DNA of 45,504 bases from Avimuribaculum sp964395975 (GCA_964395975.1 CAYNBZ010000014.1:1-45504), one strand, 5' to 3'. Counted from the stretch's first letter, positions 26,001 to 34,708 are shown. A program made the numbers and translations. Notes: generated by a model not told the origin, from the sequence alone.

Positions 26001-26297
26001 TTAATACGAACTAGATGAACACAAACTTCTACAAGTGCCCGAGCATCTGCCACTGCAATTGCCCCCACATGCATATTGACATCCACCGCGACAAGTTCCA
26101 CTACAACCTTCACACCCTCCTTTACAAGACATGGAACACGAATAACCACAATTATACTGAGGTGCGGCATTGCTAACCAATGGCACACTGGTTAATGCTA
26201 TTGCTCCAAGTATTGGCAACGTAGTTTTTGCTACTTTCTTAAAAAATGCCCTCCGGGATTGTAGTTCTTCTTTTTTTCCTTTTTCTTCCTCTTTCAT
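26001..26297 (-). CDS. CXXX-repeat Cys-rich precursor peptide with twin-arginine signal
   Basis: A 98-residue RiPP-like precursor. Residues 1-44 form a Tat signal: charged n-region, SRRAFFKK (14-21, matching the S-R-R-x-F-L-K consensus), hydrophobic stretch about 25-41 and cleavage likely after SNA (42-44). The mature ~54 residues hold 12 Cys at 50, 54, 58, 62, 65, 69, 73, 77, 81, 85, 89 and 93: every fourth residue, except one CEGC step (62-65). Between them are mostly Gly and Ser. It lies upstream of the radical SAM, SPASM-like, accessory, tatA and tatC genes on the same strand. The product would be modified in the cytoplasm and exported folded by Tat. The final modification is unknown. An exact TAAATTTG box 7 bases before the ATG would make the mRNA almost leaderless; transcription from the upstream RNA locus is the other option. 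Confidence 0.88.
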   Translation of the reverse strand: MKEEEKGKKEELQSRRAFFKKVAKTTLPILGAIALTSVPLVSNAAPQYNCGYSCSMSCKGGCEGCSGTCRGGCQYACGGNCSGRCSGTCRSLCSSSSY

Positions 26298-26353
26298 AAC
26301 TTCTCAAATTTAATAGCCTATAGACTCACCCGGATTCGGCAATGCGTATAAAC

Positions 26354-26679
26354 AAAAAAGACGTGGGAGCCTGTACTTCTGCTTATCTCAACCTCAAGGC
26401 TCTCGCATTGCCTATCCACAGAGATAAGCAACGCAGCCAGCCCACGCCGAGATGTAGATATACAAAACACCACATCGCAGAAACAGTAACACCTCTACAT
26501 AAGGTGCATACCGCCTTCATTGATACAATGCAAAGGATATATAACATCCTCACATGGACGCTCCCGTTGCTCTATCTTCCTGTGGATTTCAAATTTGCGA
26601 GATTTGAGGTTAGAAGATAACGCTTGGTAACGTCTTTCCAAAAATAATCAGCCCACTAACCCCTCCGGGCTAGCTTGCT
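26354..26679 (-). ncRNA. Structured RNA or long regulatory leader, about 320 nt, family unassigned
   Basis: It has its own promoter (26685-26717) and ends with a terminator: CGTGGG (minus, 26446-26441) pairs with CCCACG (26367-26362), followed by TCTTTTTT (26361-26354). A very long helix joins the two ends: 26597-26623 is nearly fully complementary to 26381-26406, with uninterrupted blocks AACCTCAA/TTGAGGTT and TCTCGC/GCGAGA. The 3' arm piece GAGATAAGCA (minus, 26389-26380 as its complement) can instead pair with TGCTTATCTC at 26430-26421, giving mutually exclusive folds. It is not tmRNA, RNase P or SRP RNA by motif. It could be an independent ncRNA or the leader of the CXXX precursor gene that starts 57 bases further on. 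Confidence 0.6.
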
Positions 26680-26684
26680 GCCTA

Positions 26685-26717
26685 CAAAGATATAAAACTT
26701 TTCCCTACTTCAACAAA
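26685..26717 (-). promoter_or_regulatory. Consensus promoter for the structured RNA
   Basis: The minus strand reads TTTG (26717-26714), 21 bases, TATCTTTG (26692-26685), an excellent Bacteroidetes promoter. A CTAGCCC-GGAG-GGGTTAG hairpin follows close to the expected transcript start. Confidence 0.75.
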
Positions 26718-26748
26718 AACTTCTTAAAAATAAGCCCTGATGAAGCAT

Positions 26749-27936
26749 TCAAAATTGCCTTATGTCACTGGAAGAAACCCTTTGGAATACTTTCAAGCCA
26801 AAACGAGGAGTGACAGCAAGCACATGGTCGAAAATATCCGACTGTATGCGTTCATATTCGGTCCACACAGTTGTATTGGCAAAACAATAAATCTCCACCG
26901 GCACACCTTCAGGTGTAGGCTGCAACTGACGCACCATCAATAATTGTGTCGCATCGACCTCGGGATAATTCATGAGAAAATTCACCAAGTAATGCCGATA
27001 CACCTTTAAATTTTCAACAGGGCGACCACTTTCAAGCAAAGCATTATCAAAAATTCCTTGTTCGATATATCCGGCAATCTCTTCATCAGTACACAAGTGT
27101 ACCGTTCCAATATCGATATATACCGACCTCATTATACGCCTTGCACCGGTATCCCACATACCCCGCCAGTTTTGAAATGACTCGCTTATGAGCGAATATG
27201 GAGGGATCGTAATTATCGACTTGTCAAAATTCCTCACCTTTACAATGGTAAGTGATACTTCTTCAACAAACCCATTGGCTCCATATTTCGACATGGTGAT
27301 CCAGTCACCCGGCCGTAAAATATCATAGACCGACAATTGTACTCCTGCCACAAGTCCAAGTATGCTGTCTTTAAATATAAGCATCAACACAGCCGCCGAT
27401 GCACCAAGCCCTGCAATAATGGAAGATGTGTCACTATCCATCAACACAGCTATTGCGACAATCACTCCTATGGAAATCGATACGAGTTTCAACATCTGAT
27501 AAACGCCTTTCAATGGGCGATTACGCAACTGCTCATGCTCACTCGACATGTCATAAAGAGTGTTGAGAAACGTATTGATGAGTATTAACACCACAACTAC
27601 GAGGTAAACCGAACATACCTTTAACAACACTGCGAGAAGTCCCGGCATATCAGCAAAAGCTATCGGCAACATCAAGTAAACAAGTATTGGGTCAAGCACT
27701 CGGCAGAAACCTCGCATCATCTTTTTACTGAAAAGATAATCATCCCATTTGGATTTGATTGCAGATGTCAGACGACACACCATGGGCATTACCACGCGTT
27801 TGAAAAGCACATTAACAACAAACAACAGCAACAGCATTATCACAATAATAGCGATACGAGCCGTCCATGTCATATCTTTGTCAACAAGTCCTGTTCTTAT
27901 TAGCAATTGAAATATTTCATCATTTATATTTATCAT
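26749..27936 (-). CDS. MscS-family mechanosensitive channel (YbdG-like)
   Basis: A 395-residue inner-membrane channel that opens under membrane tension to release solutes. About five hydrophobic segments lie in residues 25-200 and are followed by the pore-lining and beta-domain signature LGASAAVLMLIFKDSILGLV, SVYDILRPGDWITM and GFVEEVSLTIVKVRNFDKS. The C-terminal alpha/beta vestibule ends near RVSSSDIRQF. The long N-terminal part and the length suit the YbdG branch rather than the short MscS. It stands alone on the minus strand just upstream of the structured RNA. Confidence 0.88.
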   Translation of the reverse strand: MININDEIFQLLIRTGLVDKDMTWTARIAIIVIMLLLLFVVNVLFKRVVMPMVCRLTSAIKSKWDDYLFSKKMMRGFCRVLDPILVYLMLPIAFADMPGLLAVLLKVCSVYLVVVVLILINTFLNTLYDMSSEHEQLRNRPLKGVYQMLKLVSISIGVIVAIAVLMDSDTSSIIAGLGASAAVLMLIFKDSILGLVAGVQLSVYDILRPGDWITMSKYGANGFVEEVSLTIVKVRNFDKSIITIPPYSLISESFQNWRGMWDTGARRIMRSVYIDIGTVHLCTDEEIAGYIEQGIFDNALLESGRPVENLKVYRHYLVNFLMNYPEVDATQLLMVRQLQPTPEGVPVEIYCFANTTVWTEYERIQSDIFDHVLAVTPRFGLKVFQRVSSSDIRQF

Positions 27937-28279
27937 CTCTTATTTATATGTTACACAACAAATAATGGCAAGCTCCTTGAACAGCCCCCTTCATACCAAG
28001 AAAATAATTTCTCAGCGTAGGAACCAACAGGCTTTTGCCAAATTGCAGCCAGCGACTCATTATCCAACTTATATACGCTATGGCTTTCTCTACAAAAATA
28101 CGATAAGTTGGAAACAGAACAAAGTAAATATATCTGTTTTTTTCAAACCTGCCAGATTTACTTCCACCTAAAATTACACCACAAAAACTAGCATCTTTAC
28201 ACATTCCATAAAGCAATACATAGAAAAAGTGCATAGCAATTATTGCTACACACATTATCAAGAGCAGGACGTATTTATA
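27937..28279. other. 340-base intergenic region, no supported gene
   Basis: A 105-codon minus-strand frame (27944-28261) fills the gap but its product has no recognisable features and odd composition. Two dyads were seen: tccaacttat (28063-28072) with its complement at 28103-28112 (30-base spacer), and a 15-base palindrome TAGCAAT-T-ATTGCTA (28234-28248), followed on the minus strand by CTTTTTC, which may weakly terminate the phosphatase operon. Confidence 0.4.
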
Positions 28280-29233
28280 CTACTTCTTTATGTCATATTG
28301 GTAAATAATTTCACCAAGATGATTTATTAGGAAAAAGCGCATCGAATTATCGGATGTTGACAACACCATGAATCCCTCATCGCCACTGCAAAATTGCGTT
28401 CCATCAATAGGTTTCACATCTCGTGCAAGCGATCCTGAAGAGTTAACAAAATACTGCACTTTGCTATCCTTCGTCTGAATATGTTGGAAATTATGAATGT
28501 GCCCACAAATGTATGCATCAACACCATATTTATCAAGCAACGGCTTAACACGTTTCTGCATATCATCCCGCTCGCTTTCATTCTTTCCCGTTTCGGCAAA
28601 TATAGGATGATGCCCCATCACTACTTTCCATTTTGCCGTACTTGTGGCAAGCGTTGTTTCAAGCCAATCAAGTTCGGCGGCTATTGACTGCTTGCCGGCA
28701 TCGGGATAATCCTCTGTGTCGCGGCGATACTTGTCGATGAGAGGAGTAGTGTCAATAAATACGAAAAGAATTTTTTCATTGCCATCCTCTACTTCTTTCT
28801 CAAATGAGTAGTAGCGCCCCGGCATCACCCAACGCCGACTTACTTTACCATAGTCAAGCACAGCTTGCGTGTTACCACGATATTCATGATTACCGAGCAA
28901 TGGGAACCAGTCAATCATTAAGTCGGGGTGCGAATAGATGAGTTCATAATTGGTCATCCATAAAGGGTCATCAACACTTACAACCCCCTCGAAATGATGT
29001 ACATCGCCAATGGCAGCCACAAATTCGGGATCAACATCTTCGGCCATCCAACCCATCAATTCCGCAACAGCTTTTTGTTCAAAATAGCCATTGCGACCTA
29101 AATCGTTGGCAATATAAATCGAAGTTGAATTAGCAGGGATGTCGGGCTTTTGATACTTAACCCCTTGCGCCCATGCATTGCCCACAATGGCAAGCAGTGC
29201 CGAAACAAGTATAAATGATAATCTTATCATCAT
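28280..29233 (-). CDS. Secreted metallophosphoesterase, purple acid phosphatase-like
   Basis: A 317-residue exported phosphatase (signal peptide 1-22, AWAQ). The two-metal motifs are in order: AND (42-44, in place of the usual GDWG), GDVHHFEG (76-83), GNHE (114-117), GHHP (207-210) and GHIH (244-247). The order and spacing suit the tartrate-resistant/purple acid phosphatase branch that cleaves phosphate esters. It follows a TonB-dependent receptor and a beta-helix-like lipoprotein (19 bases from the latter) on the same strand, which suggests release and uptake of phosphate or a phosphorylated compound. The first Met or Met2 may start the protein. Confidence 0.85.
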   Translation of the reverse strand: MMIRLSFILVSALLAIVGNAWAQGVKYQKPDIPANSTSIYIANDLGRNGYFEQKAVAELMGWMAEDVDPEFVAAIGDVHHFEGVVSVDDPLWMTNYELIYSHPDLMIDWFPLLGNHEYRGNTQAVLDYGKVSRRWVMPGRYYSFEKEVEDGNEKILFVFIDTTPLIDKYRRDTEDYPDAGKQSIAAELDWLETTLATSTAKWKVVMGHHPIFAETGKNESERDDMQKRVKPLLDKYGVDAYICGHIHNFQHIQTKDSKVQYFVNSSGSLARDVKPIDGTQFCSGDEGFMVLSTSDNSMRFFLINHLGEIIYQYDIKK

Positions 29234-29252
29234 GTAATGCCGTTTTTAATTA

Positions 29253-30569
29253 TTACTCCTGCCCATAAGCACCGAAGTATTCAGCAGGTGCCGGCGATGT
29301 AAATGTATTATTTTCAACTATTCCGGCAAGCCCCTCCATAGTAATGCCAGTGCTGCCAAAATTTCTTGTAAAGTCGGTTTTTCCTCCAGTGAGAGCAGGA
29401 GAGCCGGCCTGCAAGTGAAAATCCCAAGAGCTGTCCCACGTGGCCGGAGCCCCTGCATTATTAGAACCAACATTGATGTTGATATCAGATTGTTGTGTGA
29501 AATTAGCAAACAATGGATCATTATCACCAGGAGCACTACTGCGTATGTCATCGTCTCCGACAATAATCCCTCCGGCATCGTTAGCTTGCATCTGGTCAAT
29601 ACCTGCTTGTGTCGATGCAAAGTAGAAGTTAGGAGTAATGACCGAACGAGGATCTTCCGAAACTTCATTATCATGTTTCAATCCCCAACGACAATCATAA
29701 ATAAGATTATTGTAAATCTCGGCATATACATTTTCTTCAAGCCAAATCGAGCCACCTTTTATGCTCGGACGACGCCAACCGTCATTTACAAGCGTGTTGT
29801 TGTAGGCCACGACATGAGTCTGTACGCTAACCAAGCCGTCATTCGACAGTTTCAAAGCATTGGTGTTGGAATCATAAACCAAATTGTATGCAACATCCAC
29901 TATACAGTCTGATTTATAATTGATAGCATCACCTCCATCAAAACCGTTGCTGATGAAACGGTTATTTGCAACAATCGATTCGCCGCCGGTGATATATATT
30001 TGGTCCTCGGCATTATTCATCAACGTACAGTTGGTAATTATCATTCGTCCGTCCGGATTACAGAAATGGACAGCAGGAACACCTTCACCAGTTTCACTCT
30101 TGAACAGTCCATTGATATATGATTGTGAATTTTCTGATGTCTGTGCACCTCCATATTCAATTGTAACATAGTTCAAATAGAGTTCCAGACAATCATATCC
30201 ACAGATTATGCCACCCCAATTACGCGAAAAACGGTCGCTTTTGGAACCACTCTCTACGGTGAAAGTAATCGGATTCTCCTCGGTACCCATACAATACATG
30301 TTACCAAGCACCACTATTTCAGGCTTAACTGTCGTATTGGATGCTATTACAGTGACCCCCTCTTCAACATAAAGCGAAGTATTCAGCGGTACAACAAAGT
30401 GATCATCAAGAATTACCGTTGAATCCTTGCTCCACACAATCGCCGAAGAAGGATACTCCACTTCCGAATCTCCTGAAGAATCATTGTTACCATTGGGTTC
30501 ATCATCACTACAAGCAGCAAGCGACAATAGCGTAGCAGCTGCAAAAACACTAAAAAATTTACGTTTCAT
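29253..30569 (-). CDS. Lipoprotein with right-handed beta-helix-like repeats
   Basis: A 438-residue lipoprotein (lipobox LAAC, Cys20, then SDDEPNGN, an acidic surface-export-like stretch). After a low-complexity linker, residues about 50-330 are rich in short beta strands with Asn ladders, such as ITNCTLMNNAEDQIYI, IVANNRFISNGF and EIYNNLIYDCRWGLKH, as in parallel beta-helix proteins that bind or cut glycans and other polymers. No catalytic motif could be assigned. It lies between the receptor (32 bases) and the phosphatase (19 bases) and is probably the surface-binding partner of the receptor. Confidence 0.75.
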   Translation of the reverse strand: MKRKFFSVFAAATLLSLAACSDDEPNGNNDSSGDSEVEYPSSAIVWSKDSTVILDDHFVVPLNTSLYVEEGVTVIASNTTVKPEIVVLGNMYCMGTEENPITFTVESGSKSDRFSRNWGGIICGYDCLELYLNYVTIEYGGAQTSENSQSYINGLFKSETGEGVPAVHFCNPDGRMIITNCTLMNNAEDQIYITGGESIVANNRFISNGFDGGDAINYKSDCIVDVAYNLVYDSNTNALKLSNDGLVSVQTHVVAYNNTLVNDGWRRPSIKGGSIWLEENVYAEIYNNLIYDCRWGLKHDNEVSEDPRSVITPNFYFASTQAGIDQMQANDAGGIIVGDDDIRSSAPGDNDPLFANFTQQSDININVGSNNAGAPATWDSSWDFHLQAGSPALTGGKTDFTRNFGSTGITMEGLAGIVENNTFTSPAPAEYFGAYGQE

Positions 30570-30601
30570 TAGTGAAAAATTAAAATTGGTTTATTTGTTT
30601 C

Positions 30602-33343
30602 TTATAGTTTGAATCTCACTCCGAGCAGCAATCCCACACCATGACGTTCTTTACGTATGATTGTCTTGCCACTGTCAGAATCTTGACCTGGAAAATTGTT
30701 ATTATAATCATTATGCGTTTTTATATATCGCTCCGAGGTTGTATTAAGCAAATTTGTAGCCTTGCCGAAAATAGACACACCACATTTGAAACTTTTCTCC
30801 ACAGAGGCATCAAGCGTCACTTCGCCCTTGTCCCAATAATCAGAATTCAGATATTGAGAAACAATGGCAATCTTTTCGCCAGTATAACTACATGCTACCT
30901 GTGCATCCCATCCATAGCGCGTATCTTTATAGATGAGCGTTATATTGGCCACATGCGGAGCTTGACCGAGCAATGGGCGCGACTGTTCGACATCTTGCCG
31001 TTCGATATTCCCGGTTTCGGCGTTGCGACTATAAAGTATTTTTGTTGTCGTAATTGTAGAATGCGTGTAAGTATAATTGGCTTTTATCCCGAAATTACGG
31101 AAATACTTTATTATGTCAATTTCGATTCCATAATTTGTGGCATTGCCAACATTCATCGGCCCGTAACCTATCTGGCGGTTGTTGCGCGTTGTGCTCACAT
31201 ACTCTATAGGGTCGGTAAGGTGCTTATAGAATAATCCAGCCATAAATTCCTCACTTGCACTCGGATACCATTCCCAACGCAAATCCACATTATCGATTTT
31301 CGCACGGCGCAAATCATTATTACCAAATTCGAGGTAATCTTCGTTTATTATAGTATAAGGCACTATTTCAAAAAAACCGGGACGGTTGATGGATTTAAAA
31401 TATGATGCGCGCACATTCATGTCGCCCACTGGTGAATATTTTATGTGTACCGATGGCAACACATCCCAGTAAACTTGCCGTCCTTCAGGATCCGAACTTA
31501 CATTTGGATATGTCATCGAGTAAAATTGATCCGTATGTTCAGCACGCACCCCTGCAATCACATGCCATTTATCCCGAGACACTTTCACTTGCCCGTACAC
31601 GGCACCTATGTTTTCCCCTGCAGTGTAATTAAGCGGACCGACACTGCCATTTGGGGTAGATACTTGCCAATCTATTTGGTCGATCGTATCGAAATCTTCA
31701 CCCTGCACAGGACGGCTCTGCCCCCCCGGTGTAAAATTATATGTTATATGCGTGTTATCACGTGATTTGTCTCTATACATCCCCCCAACTTTTACATTCA
31801 AATCGAAATGTCCTATTTGGCGGTCATACTTCAAATTCAGATAACCGGCAACATTTCTGTCGGAATTGTGTTCGAAACGTCGTTCGCCATTGTCGGCTGT
31901 TACCACCGACACAAAATTTTCTTCGAGGTTTTCAAGGCTTATGTATGTGTTGTCCGGACGCTTGTATTTTGCATCGGCATATTCGGCAGTCCAGTCAAGA
32001 CTGAATCCCTCAAACAGCAAATTATTGTGATGGCCTGTCAGTGTTGACGCAAAAATCGATTGCTTGGTTTGGCGTGCACGAGTTTCAAGAGTCTGATAAA
32101 CATAACCATTCTCAGGGTCATAATTAAGTGACAAATCTGTTTCCACTGACTCACGCACCTGATTTGAAATATTACTGAAAAATGCATTATACCATTCAAT
32201 ATCATTATTTACATCAAACGTATAATCGAACTTAAGATGCAACCCCGTCTGCAACTGTTGTTCTGAATACGTTCGTTCAAGCATGTCGCTCAAGCGCACA
32301 GCCGACTCGTTCTGATTCATATTATCGGTAAAGAACAAACTACTTTTAGTGCGGTAAGTATTTTGCAGGCTACCGGCAAAAATAAAGCCAAACCGATTGT
32401 CAAACAACCTATTTCCCACTGTCAAACCCGCTACAATATCAGGCATCGGGTGATAATACTTAAGTGAGGTAGTGCCTTTCTTGAAATCATCAAGAGTCGC
32501 ACTATAATCCGCGCCGAAAGCCTCACGCGGTGATTCGCCTGTAATATTGCCATGATCAAATCCGGTAAATTTATGGTCGATGTTCATAGTGTTGTACCCA
32601 ACAGCGGCATTAACGTTGAACATGAAACGCGAGGGTGCATTTTTCATCACCATATTAACGACACCACCAGTAGCATCCCCTTCCATATCGGCAGTAAGTG
32701 ATTTGGTTACCTCAAGGCGATCGAGCAAGTCGCTCGGGAAGATGTTGAGCGGGACATAACGGTTAGCATCATCGGGACTTGGAATTTTCACTCCATTGAC
32801 AAGAGTATAATTATACCTTTTATCCATGCCTCGTAAGATGGCATATTGTTCATTGTCGCTACTGCCCTTGTCAAGCACCACTCCAGATATACGCTGCAAC
32901 ACCCCTGCCACGTTTAGGTCGGGTGACACTTCTATACTATTAGCACTCACAATGTTCAAAATGTTGGCAGATGTGCGTTCTATCATACGTGCATTTACGT
33001 CGCTACGCCTATTTGCACTGCCAATCACTGCAACTTCTCCTAACATTGTCCCCTCGGGAATCAGTGCCACATTCACAGAAGCATTACCCGATACAGCGAC
33101 TTCTTGATTACGATAGCTCACGTAGTGCCATACCAATGTTGCACTGTTTCCATCAGGTATTTCAATTACATAAGATCCATCCAATCCCGACGAAGTGCTG
33201 ATATTCGGGATTTCTTTACATGAAATTATGGCTCCAATAAGAGTTTCTCCAGTAGTTGAATCGGTTACTATACCTTCTACTCTATATGCACCGGCTGTTA
33301 CTGTAGTTATGAGAAAAATTGCGACTAAGAATATTGATTTCAT
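30602..33343 (-). CDS. TonB-dependent outer membrane receptor
   Basis: A 913-residue receptor. A signal peptide (about 1-19) is followed by a carboxypeptidase-regulatory-like beta domain (20-105, VEGIVTDSTTGETLIGAII), a plug (about 115-235, with LQRISGVVLDKG, YAILRGMDKRYNYTLVNGVKIPSP and EGDATGGVVNMVMK) and a 22-strand barrel ending GVRFKL. It takes up a bulky ligand across the outer membrane with TonB energy. It lacks a SusD partner, unlike glycan-uptake pairs; instead the next genes encode a beta-helix-like lipoprotein and a phosphatase. This pattern fits phosphate or organophosphate scavenging. An exact TACTTTTG box 26 bases upstream gives a short leader. Confidence 0.9.
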   Translation of the reverse strand: MKSIFLVAIFLITTVTAGAYRVEGIVTDSTTGETLIGAIISCKEIPNISTSSGLDGSYVIEIPDGNSATLVWHYVSYRNQEVAVSGNASVNVALIPEGTMLGEVAVIGSANRRSDVNARMIERTSANILNIVSANSIEVSPDLNVAGVLQRISGVVLDKGSSDNEQYAILRGMDKRYNYTLVNGVKIPSPDDANRYVPLNIFPSDLLDRLEVTKSLTADMEGDATGGVVNMVMKNAPSRFMFNVNAAVGYNTMNIDHKFTGFDHGNITGESPREAFGADYSATLDDFKKGTTSLKYYHPMPDIVAGLTVGNRLFDNRFGFIFAGSLQNTYRTKSSLFFTDNMNQNESAVRLSDMLERTYSEQQLQTGLHLKFDYTFDVNNDIEWYNAFFSNISNQVRESVETDLSLNYDPENGYVYQTLETRARQTKQSIFASTLTGHHNNLLFEGFSLDWTAEYADAKYKRPDNTYISLENLEENFVSVVTADNGERRFEHNSDRNVAGYLNLKYDRQIGHFDLNVKVGGMYRDKSRDNTHITYNFTPGGQSRPVQGEDFDTIDQIDWQVSTPNGSVGPLNYTAGENIGAVYGQVKVSRDKWHVIAGVRAEHTDQFYSMTYPNVSSDPEGRQVYWDVLPSVHIKYSPVGDMNVRASYFKSINRPGFFEIVPYTIINEDYLEFGNNDLRRAKIDNVDLRWEWYPSASEEFMAGLFYKHLTDPIEYVSTTRNNRQIGYGPMNVGNATNYGIEIDIIKYFRNFGIKANYTYTHSTITTTKILYSRNAETGNIERQDVEQSRPLLGQAPHVANITLIYKDTRYGWDAQVACSYTGEKIAIVSQYLNSDYWDKGEVTLDASVEKSFKCGVSIFGKATNLLNTTSERYIKTHNDYNNNFPGQDSDSGKTIIRKERHGVGLLLGVRFKL

Positions 33344-33368
33344 ATTACATGTTCTGCAAATCCTGCCG

Positions 33369-33376
33369 CAAAAGTA
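33369..33376 (-). promoter_or_regulatory. -7 box of the receptor/phosphatase operon
   Basis: TACTTTTG on the minus strand matches TAnnTTTG and places the start about 20 bases before the receptor ATG. No TTG was found at 19-21 bases upstream, so an activator may be needed. Confidence 0.5.
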
Positions 33377-33639
33377 TAGGTATGAAATTACAATGGCTTT
33401 ACATAAATATTACAATTTCATAACACTTTGAAGATTACCTGCAAAATCCGGAAATCTACAAAGCAGAATATCTGCACTATAAATGAAATGTTGAACAAAC
33501 TTTTTCAATCATGCACATTTATCAACAGTCACTTCAGCCAATAACCTTTTATTCAGGCAAATACTCAATAAACACAAAAAAAGCGAAGACACTTTCCCAT
33601 ATCGCATCTTCACTTATGGCATTTTAAGAGATTGGTTCT
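33377..33639. other. Region between the receptor operon and the NlpC/P60 gene
   Basis: Apart from the terminator at 33575-33614, about 200 bases of AT-rich sequence show no ORF, repeat or further promoter. Any regulatory site for the receptor operon, such as a phosphate-response site, would be expected here, but none could be named. Confidence 0.4.
33575..33614 (-). terminator. Terminator of the NlpC/P60 gene
   Basis: On the minus strand AGTGAAGA (33614-33607) pairs with TCTTCGCT (33589-33582; one G-U pair) and runs into seven T. Confidence 0.85.
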
Positions 33640-34299
33640 CTAATTTTGAATCGGACGACAAGCACCAATATATCGTTTCTGGTAATATTCTTCATCCGGA
33701 TACTTGCTTACGCACACTCCTTGCGAAGAACTGGCATGAATAAAACTAAATCCAACACCTGAGCTATCCACCTCTGTCACTATACCCACATGTCCGATAT
33801 TTCTGTTCACAGCCCGACCGTTAAAGAACACAAGATCTCCCGGGCGAAGTTCATCTTGTTCCACTTTCTCTCCATCGTTGATTTGCTGACGAGAAGTACG
33901 GTTTAGCGCATAACCGAATTGCCCGAACACATAACTCGTAAATCCGGAACAGTCAAACGCTTTCGGACCGACAGCACCACGACAGTAATGTGTACCCATA
34001 AATGAAACGGCAAAATCAAGCATCTTCTGTATCAATATACTCGCACTGTCGGGACTTTCATGACAACCTTTTACGCCATCCTTCCAGAAGCACACACTGT
34101 TGTAAACATTCACATAATCGGTAGCAGCAAGCACATCGGCATCATAATGATTGTATAACGATGATTGCTGCAATTGTTCAAGCACAGTACCCGGTTTACG
34201 AGAATCAAGCATCTGCCCTTTCATTGGAACAGACAACAGCACCACAACCATCACAACTGCAAACCAACACAATATTTTATTTATAACAAACTTCATCAT
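33640..34299 (-). CDS. Secreted NlpC/P60-family peptidoglycan hydrolase
   Basis: A 219-residue exported protein with an N-terminal hydrophobic signal (about 1-28). The C-terminal NlpC/P60 domain (about 90-219) has catalytic Cys117 in FDCSGFTSYVFGQFG, His170 in IGHVGIVTE and a third polar residue His188 in FIHASS, with RPGDLVFF between. These enzymes cut the D-Glu-to-diamino-acid bond of wall peptides. The N-terminal ~60 residues after the signal have no recognised binding domain. It has its own promoter and terminator, so it is monocistronic. Confidence 0.9.
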   Translation of the reverse strand: MMKFVINKILCWFAVVMVVVLLSVPMKGQMLDSRKPGTVLEQLQQSSLYNHYDADVLAATDYVNVYNSVCFWKDGVKGCHESPDSASILIQKMLDFAVSFMGTHYCRGAVGPKAFDCSGFTSYVFGQFGYALNRTSRQQINDGEKVEQDELRPGDLVFFNGRAVNRNIGHVGIVTEVDSSGVGFSFIHASSSQGVCVSKYPDEEYYQKRYIGACRPIQN

Positions 34300-34321
34300 C
34301 TAAATCTAACATTTCCGTTTA

Positions 34322-34352
34322 CAAAAATAACAAAAAATCGGCACTTTCACAA
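34322..34352 (-). promoter_or_regulatory. Promoter of the NlpC/P60 gene
   Basis: The minus strand reads TTG (34352-34350), 20 bases, TATTTTTG (34329-34322), giving a leader of about 17 bases. Confidence 0.7.
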
Positions 34353-34650
34353 CTTTAACAAAGTTTACATTCGAATCCAACACTTTAACCATTTAATTAT
34401 ACTCACAGTAAAATTGAAGCGGAACTTGCAACTTTAAATCAAATTAATACGTGTTCAAGCCACACCTTACCAAACACAACCTTTACAGTAGAAAAAATTC
34501 GACATTCAAGCAGATGGTTGTAGCCTCTTAACATATTTCTTTTATCGAGCGCAATATGTAACTAATTTCAACTTAACTCATATTTTTTTGTAACAACAAT
34601 CACACTTTGGCACAAAACAACAATAATTTTGTAAAATCATGCATTTGCAA
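34353..34650. other. Divergent intergenic region before purU
   Basis: About 300 AT-rich bases between the two divergent promoters. No ORF, clear dyad or riboswitch motif was seen. Confidence 0.4.
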
Positions 34651-34682
34651 TTTGCCATTGCGCCAACCTTACGTTAAATTTG
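34651..34682 (+). promoter_or_regulatory. Consensus promoter of purU
   Basis: TTTG (34651-34654), 20 bases, TAAATTTG (34675-34682) is an ideal Bacteroidetes promoter. Transcription would start near 34688, 21 bases before the ATG, which also rules out the longer upstream reading frame. Confidence 0.8.
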
Positions 34683-34708
34683 CAACAAAATACCAAAACG
34701 CAAGAATA

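Noticed and set aside
26305..26312. Exact TAAATTTG box just before the CXXX precursor start
   Set aside because: Not listed as a promoter because transcription would begin only about two bases before the ATG and no -33 box is at the right distance; left as an open option in the gene entry.
26342..26620. A 92-codon plus-strand frame
   Set aside because: It lies antisense to the structured RNA locus, has no promoter, and its product has no recognisable feature.
27944..28261. A 105-codon minus-strand frame between the channel and phosphatase genes
   Set aside because: Odd composition, no domain and no start signal; more likely a chance frame in an intergenic region, though not excluded.
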